Below, one piece after another: positions 6,391 through 9,605 of a stretch of 9,605 bases of DNA; positions within the stretch are counted from its first letter, which is position 1; every line of letters starts with the position of its first letter. Position numbers and translations under genes: made by a program. Source of the stretch: Spirochaetaceae bacterium (GTDB lineage Bacteria; Spirochaetota; Spirochaetia; Treponematales; Breznakiellaceae); NCBI GenBank assembly GCA_031265635.1, contig JAISCK010000171.1, positions 1-9,605 on the forward strand. The letters run 5' to 3'. Under the pieces are notes generated by a model. The model was given only the letters and a program-made list of their open reading frames with translations. It ran no database searches and was not told the DNA's origin.

Positions 6391-7930
6391 ATTTGGACGC
6401 TCCGGCATGAAGGTCCCATTCCATAGCGTTGATTGCCGAAAGGTAAGCCTTGATTGACGACTCTATCACATCGGTCGAAACGCCCCTGCCGTTCCAGTGC
6501 CGTCCGTCCTGGCTTATCTTTACCATGGTTTCCCCCTGCGACGATGAACCGCCGGTAATCGCGCCAAGTTCGTAAAGGTCCAGTTCCGGCTCCCTGCCTA
6601 CGATATTGTTTATGGCCTTAAAGATTGAATCAATGGGACCGTCGCCCATGGAAACTTCTTTTTGGATTGAGCCGTCTTTATGCTGAAGCCTAACGGTGCC
6701 CGAAGCGCCGAGGGCCGATCCGGTGTTTACCGCCCAGTGTTCAAGATGCCAGGTCTCAGGCGCCTGGACCGTTGTGTCCATCACCAAGGCTTCTATGTCG
6801 CGGTCGCTTACCACTTTTTTCTTGTCGGCCAGGTCCTTGAACTGGGCAAAAATCGTCTCAAGGGTCCGGGTATCAACAGTAAAGCCAAGCTCCTTGAGCC
6901 GCTCCTCAAAGGCATGGCGGCCCGAATGTTTACCAAGCACCATCTGGTTCTTTGAGATGCCCACGGCCTCAGGGGTCATAATCTCATAGGTAGAGCGGTT
7001 CATGAGAACCCCGTGCTGGTGTATACCGGCTTCATGGGCAAAGGCATTGTCCCCCACTATGGCCTTGTTAGGTTGAACCTTGACGCCGGTAACCTGGGTT
7101 ACCAGCCGGCTCAACCCGTAGATCTGGGAAGCGTCAACGCGGGTATCGGCTTTAAGGAAATCCCTGCGCACCCGCAAGGCCATGACGATTTCCTCAAGGG
7201 AAGCGTTACCCGCCCGCTCGCCTATGCCGTTGACCGTACATTCTACCTGGTCGGCCCCGGCGGCCACCGCCGCAAGGCTGTTGGCCACCGCGAGGCCGAG
7301 GTCATCGTGGGTATGCACGGAGAACACGGCCTTTTCCGCGCCGGGGGTATGCTCTTTTACATAACGGACCAGGGCGCCGAATTCGCCGGGAACAGCGTAG
7401 CCCACCGTATCGGGTATGTTGACCGTCGCCGCCCCGGCGGCTATGGCCGCGCCGAACACCCGGCACAGAAAATCAGGATCGCTCCTCGACGCGTCCTCGG
7501 CGGAGAATTCTATATCCGAACAGAATTTTTTCGCGTAGCCGACCGCGGCGGCGGCCTGTTCAAGCACCTGGTCCGCCGTCATCTTTAGCTTGTATTCCAT
7601 GTGTATGGGGGAAGTAGCCAGAAAGATGTGGAGCCGGGGACAGGCGGCTTTTTCAAGCGCCTCGCGGGCCGCGTCAATATCCGTTTCCAGGGAACGGCAC
7701 AGGCCCGCCACAGAGCAGTTCCTGATGACGCCGGCGATGTTCTTTACCGACTCAAGATCGCCGGGGCTTGACGCGGGAAACCCGGCCTCGATGACATCAA
7801 CGCCGAGCCTCTCAATGCGCCGCGCGACTTCCAGCTTTTCAGCGGGATTCATGCTGCAGCCCGGCGACTGTTCACCGTCCCTGAGCGTTGTGTCAAATAT
7901 TCTGATGATGCGATTCGTGTTTTCGGACAT
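6389..7930 (-). CDS. leuA: 2-isopropylmalate synthase
   Basis: Catalyses the first committed step of leucine synthesis: acetyl-CoA plus 2-oxoisovalerate gives 2-isopropylmalate. The 513-residue length fits the bacterial LeuA type. The TIM-barrel domain starts with FDTTLRDGEQSPG (12-24), including catalytic Arg17 and metal ligand Asp18. It continues with HIFLATSPIH (101-110), the metal-binding HTHDDLG (206-212) and NGIGERAGN (234-242). The linker region has FAHEAGIHQHG (297-307) and VLGKHSGRHA (331-340). The C-terminal LeuA dimerisation domain (about 390-500) contains YELGAITGG and is where leucine feedback normally acts. The selectivity-region motifs match LeuA rather than the citramalate synthase next door. 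It starts 15 nt after the ilvC stop, with GGAAGGAG upstream of the ATG, and its stop overlaps the cimA ribosome binding site. Confidence 0.97.
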   Translation of the reverse strand: MSENTNRIIRIFDTTLRDGEQSPGCSMNPAEKLEVARRIERLGVDVIEAGFPASSPGDLESVKNIAGVIRNCSVAGLCRSLETDIDAAREALEKAACPRLHIFLATSPIHMEYKLKMTADQVLEQAAAAVGYAKKFCSDIEFSAEDASRSDPDFLCRVFGAAIAAGAATVNIPDTVGYAVPGEFGALVRYVKEHTPGAEKAVFSVHTHDDLGLAVANSLAAVAAGADQVECTVNGIGERAGNASLEEIVMALRVRRDFLKADTRVDASQIYGLSRLVTQVTGVKVQPNKAIVGDNAFAHEAGIHQHGVLMNRSTYEIMTPEAVGISKNQMVLGKHSGRHAFEERLKELGFTVDTRTLETIFAQFKDLADKKKVVSDRDIEALVMDTTVQAPETWHLEHWAVNTGSALGASGTVRLQHKDGSIQKEVSMGDGPIDSIFKAINNIVGREPELDLYELGAITGGSSSQGETMVKISQDGRHWNGRGVSTDVIESSIKAYLSAINAMEWDLHAGASK

Positions 7931-7945
7931 ACATGCTCCTTCCGT

Positions 7946-8950
7946 CTACTTCTCCTCGTTCTTTTTTATCCAGCCCATCATGGAGCGGAGTTCCTTTCCT
8001 ACTTTTTCGATGGGGTGATCCGCCTCAATGGCCCGCATACGGTTAAAGTTGGGACGGTTCACCTGGTTTTCCAGTATCCATTCCCTGGCAAACTTGCCGT
8101 TCTGAATTTCCTTTAACACCTGGCGCATGGCGTCTTTTGTTTTACCGGTGATAATTTTGGGCCCGCTCACATAATCGCCGTATTCGGCGGTGTCCGAGAT
8201 TGAATAGCGCATAAAGCCCAGCCCCCCCCGGTTCACCAGGTCTATGATGAGCTTCATTTCGTGCATCACCTCAAAGTAGGCGCTTTCCGGCTGGTAGCCC
8301 GCCTCGACAAGCACCTCATAGCCCGCCTTCATCAGGGCGGAGACACCGCCGCAAAGCACGGCCTGTTCGCCAAAAAGATCGGTCTCGGTTTCTTCCTTAA
8401 AGGTGGTTTCGAGAACCCCGGCCCGCGCGCCGCCTATGGCCGCCGCGTAGGCAAGGCCCAGGCGCTTGGCGTCTCCGGACGCGTCCTGGTACACCGCGAT
8501 AAGGCAGGGCACGCCGGCGCCGGCCAGGTACTGCTCGCGCACCGTGTGTCCGGGACCCTTGGGGGCTATCATCACCACGTTACTATCAGGAGGCGGCGTA
8601 ATCTGTCCAAAATGAATATTAAAGCCGTGGGCAAAGGCCAGAGTCTTGCCCGGTTTAAGGGCGGGCTTTATCGATTCAGCATAGAGCTTAGCCTGCTTTT
8701 CATCATTGATAAGAATCATGATGAAGTCAGAGACTTCAGCGGCTTCCCTGGCGGTCTTGACCGTAAGGCCGGCATCTTCGGCCTTCTTCCAGGAGGCGGA
8801 ACCTTCGTAGAGCCCCACGATGACCTTCAGGCCCGACTCCTTGGCGTTAAGGGCATGGGCGTGTCCCTGGGAACCGTAGCCGATAACGGCGATGGTCTTG
8901 CCCTTGAGGGCCCCCAGATCGCAATCTTTTTCGTAGTACATCAAAGCCAT
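7946..8950 (-). CDS. ilvC: Ketol-acid reductoisomerase, class I
   Basis: Converts 2-acetolactate to 2,3-dihydroxyisovalerate, and acetohydroxybutyrate to dihydroxymethylvalerate, by Mg-dependent isomerisation and NAD(P)H reduction: the second common step of valine and isoleucine synthesis. At 334 residues it is the short class I form. The N-terminal Rossmann domain carries GYGSQGHAHALN (residues 24-35); active-site His108 and Lys131 are present. The knotted C-terminal domain keeps the metal ligands Asp191, Glu195, Glu227 and Glu231, and the substrate-binding Ser252. The cofactor loop reads GLYEGSASW (46-54), with Tyr48-Glu49 where many homologues have an Arg followed by a variable residue, so NADPH versus NADH preference is uncertain. 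The gene follows ilvN after a structured 93-nt spacer and precedes leuA by 15 nt. The start is set by GAGGAGG 4 nt upstream. Confidence 0.98.
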   Translation of the reverse strand: MALMYYEKDCDLGALKGKTIAVIGYGSQGHAHALNAKESGLKVIVGLYEGSASWKKAEDAGLTVKTAREAAEVSDFIMILINDEKQAKLYAESIKPALKPGKTLAFAHGFNIHFGQITPPPDSNVVMIAPKGPGHTVREQYLAGAGVPCLIAVYQDASGDAKRLGLAYAAAIGGARAGVLETTFKEETETDLFGEQAVLCGGVSALMKAGYEVLVEAGYQPESAYFEVMHEMKLIIDLVNRGGLGFMRYSISDTAEYGDYVSGPKIITGKTKDAMRQVLKEIQNGKFAREWILENQVNRPNFNRMRAIEADHPIEKVGKELRSMMGWIKKNEEK

Positions 8951-8954
8951 AATT

Positions 8955-8961
8955 CCTCCTC
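8955..8961 (-). promoter_or_regulatory. Ribosome binding site of ilvC
   Basis: GAGGAGG lies 4 nt before the ATG at 8950 and fixes this start. The reading frame remains open upstream to a TTG at 9022, but those codons run through the two leader hairpins and encode residues foreign to the family. Confidence 0.85.
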
Positions 8962-8983
8962 GAAAAAGCCCTGAGGCTTTTTC
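8962..8983 (-). promoter_or_regulatory. Terminator-like hairpin abutting the ilvC ribosome binding site
   Basis: A perfect 9-bp inverted repeat, GAAAAAGCC (8962-8970) and GGCTTTTTC (8975-8983) on the plus strand, is separated by a 4-nt loop. In the minus-strand transcript it reads A-rich arm, GCC, loop, GGC, then U-rich arm: the symmetric form typical of weak intrinsic terminators. The 3' arm ends right where the GAGGAGG ribosome binding site of ilvC begins. It could act as a partial terminator or attenuator between ilvN and ilvC, or limit ribosome access to ilvC. With only three G-C pairs in the core, strong termination is unlikely. Confidence 0.5.
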
Positions 8984-8997
8984 ATACTGGTGAGTTT

Positions 8998-9043
8998 CCG
9001 GTAATTGTCTTACGGAGGCCAAAGGCCGCCGCGCAATTGCCGG
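8998..9043 (-). promoter_or_regulatory. Two-tier stem-loop after the ilvN stop
   Basis: An imperfect inverted repeat begins at the base right after the ilvN stop codon. The outer arms are 8998-9007 (CCGGTAATTG on the plus strand) and 9034-9043 (CAATTGCCGG), pairing at 9 of 10 positions in the minus-strand RNA. Inside them is a second stem, 9013-9020 with 9024-9031, with a GGCC core around a 3-nt loop and one mismatch. No U-tract follows, so this is not a standard intrinsic terminator. It may protect the ilvN 3' end, mark a processing site, or be part of an ilvC leader element. The structure is read directly; the role is inference. Confidence 0.5.
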
Positions 9044-9562
9044 TTAGTTACTAATGCTTAGTACAGAAGATACGGAAAGTATCCCGGCCCCGCGCTCCAG
9101 GGCGACAAGGCCGGTCCGGGCAAGTTCGAGAACGCCATAGGGACGGAGAAGCAGAATGAGGCCGTTAAGTTTTTCTATATCGCCTGTGGCCTCAATGGTA
9201 ATGGTGGTGGAAGAAACATCAACAACCCTGGAACGGAAAATCCCGGCTATCTCTATGACCGCCGGACGGGTCTCTGCTCCGGCGCTGATTTTGACCAGCA
9301 TAATCTCCCGCCGCAGACATGAAGAAGCGTCCAGTTGGCGGACAGCGATAACATCCACCAGTTTTTCGAGCTGCTTGATTATCTGTTCCAGCACCGGATC
9401 AGCCCCGCTTACCGCGATAGTCATACGGGAAACAGAAGGATCTTCCGTTTCCCCGACAGTCAGACTGTCAATATTGAATCCGCGGCGACTGAAGAGCCCT
9501 GATACCCGGCTGAGCGTCCCTGCCCGGTTTTCAACCAGAACGGACACTACATGCTGCCTCAT
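9044..9562 (-). CDS. ilvN: Acetolactate synthase small (regulatory) subunit
   Basis: Regulatory subunit of acetolactate (acetohydroxyacid) synthase. It activates the catalytic IlvB subunit in the cytoplasm and normally transmits valine feedback inhibition. The 172-residue protein has the family's usual length. Residues 3-75 form an ACT domain: the start HVVSVLVENRAGTLSRV is followed by GLFSRRGFNIDSL, a TVGETEDP stretch and SRMTIAV. A second ALS-specific domain follows (IMLVKISAG, later VDVSSTTITIEATG). Asn12, Gly15 and Asn30 match the E. coli IlvH residues Asn11, Gly14 and Asn29 known from valine-resistant mutants, so I infer that valine feedback is retained. It is the first gene of the visible operon, about 7 kb from its partner ilvB, whereas ilvB and ilvN are usually adjacent. 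The start at 9562 is chosen for its ribosome binding site and family alignment; ATG 9580 is the alternative. Confidence 0.95.
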   Translation of the reverse strand: MRQHVVSVLVENRAGTLSRVSGLFSRRGFNIDSLTVGETEDPSVSRMTIAVSGADPVLEQIIKQLEKLVDVIAVRQLDASSCLRREIMLVKISAGAETRPAVIEIAGIFRSRVVDVSSTTITIEATGDIEKLNGLILLLRPYGVLELARTGLVALERGAGILSVSSVLSISN

Positions 9563-9563
9563 G

Positions 9564-9572
9564 CCTTCCCCC
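9564..9572 (-). promoter_or_regulatory. Ribosome binding site of ilvN
   Basis: The purine run GGGGGAAGG lies just before the ATG at 9562, with the five-G block 5 nt from the start codon. This run decides the start. The in-frame ATG at 9580 has only a weak GGGAC upstream and would add six residues (starting MEMGEG) that the family lacks. Confidence 0.55.
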
Positions 9573-9591
9573 ATTTCCATGATTGTCCCAT

Positions 9592-9597
9592 TTTATA
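9592..9597 (-). promoter_or_regulatory. Possible -10 box upstream of ilvN
   Basis: The minus strand reads TATAAA, continuing as TATAAAATGGG, about 30 nt before the preferred ilvN start. A sigma-70-type start site would fall some 7 nt downstream and leave a short leader. The matching -35 region would lie beyond the right edge of the window, so the site cannot be confirmed. It could equally be a chance AT-rich stretch inside a longer operon. Confidence 0.22.
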
Positions 9598-9605
9598 GGA
9601 ATCAG

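Noticed and set aside
8261..8974. Plus-strand open frame (237 codons) opposite ilvC
   Set aside because: Antisense to the conserved ilvC coding sequence, with no recognisable product.
8951..9022. Upstream extension of ilvC to a TTG at 9022
   Set aside because: The added 24 residues have no family match and run through both leader hairpins, while the ATG at 8950 has an excellent ribosome binding site and matches the family N terminus.
1..9605. CRISPR arrays, tRNA or rRNA genes, insertion sequences, phage or defence genes
   Set aside because: I looked on both strands and saw no regularly spaced repeats, cloverleaf-like segments, transposase motifs or terminal inverted repeats; the window is filled by metabolic genes.

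Overview
The window is almost wholly occupied by one branched-chain amino acid biosynthesis operon, with all seven genes on the minus strand. In transcription order (right to left) they are ilvN, ilvC, leuA, cimA, leuB, ilvD and ilvB. All appear full length, with no frameshifts and with intact catalytic motifs. The sequence is bacterial, GC-rich by eye, with strong AGGAGG-type ribosome binding sites and very tight gene spacing. No marker gene fixes the taxonomy. A citramalate synthase with a B. subtilis-like IlvD and a class I IlvC would fit a GC-rich spirochaete (Treponema-like), a clostridium or a deltaproteobacterium; the spirochaete guess is weak.

Layout. Positions 9563-9605 hold the sequence just upstream of ilvN, including a possible -10 box. 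ilvN (9044-9562) encodes the valine-sensing small subunit of acetolactate synthase. A 93-nt spacer (8951-9043) follows, the only sizeable gap inside the operon. It carries two hairpins, the second ending directly at the ilvC ribosome binding site. ilvC (7946-8950), leuA (6389-7930), cimA (4729-6381) and leuB (3605-4732) are packed with gaps of 15 nt, 7 nt and a 4-nt overlap. A 34-nt AT-rich spacer leads to ilvD (1915-3570), and ilvB (156-1904) starts within a few bases of the ilvD stop. Positions 1-155 are non-coding as far as can be seen, with a weak U-tract terminator candidate, a strong GC hairpin and short GC-rich repeats.

How the genes work together. IlvB and IlvN make acetolactate from two pyruvates, or acetohydroxybutyrate from pyruvate plus 2-oxobutyrate. 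IlvC and IlvD turn these into the 2-oxo acids of valine and isoleucine. LeuA starts the leucine branch from 2-oxoisovalerate. CimA condenses pyruvate with acetyl-CoA to citramalate, and LeuB (with LeuCD, which are not in this window) converts it to 2-oxobutyrate. Isoleucine can therefore probably be made without threonine deaminase. LeuB would serve both the leucine and the citramalate branch. Missing steps are LeuC/LeuD and the transaminase IlvE.

I found no mobile element, CRISPR array, tRNA, rRNA or defence gene, and no clearly new biological system. The points most worth a second look are the ilvC leader structures, the placement of ilvN and ilvB at opposite ends of the operon, and the unusual cofactor loop of IlvC.
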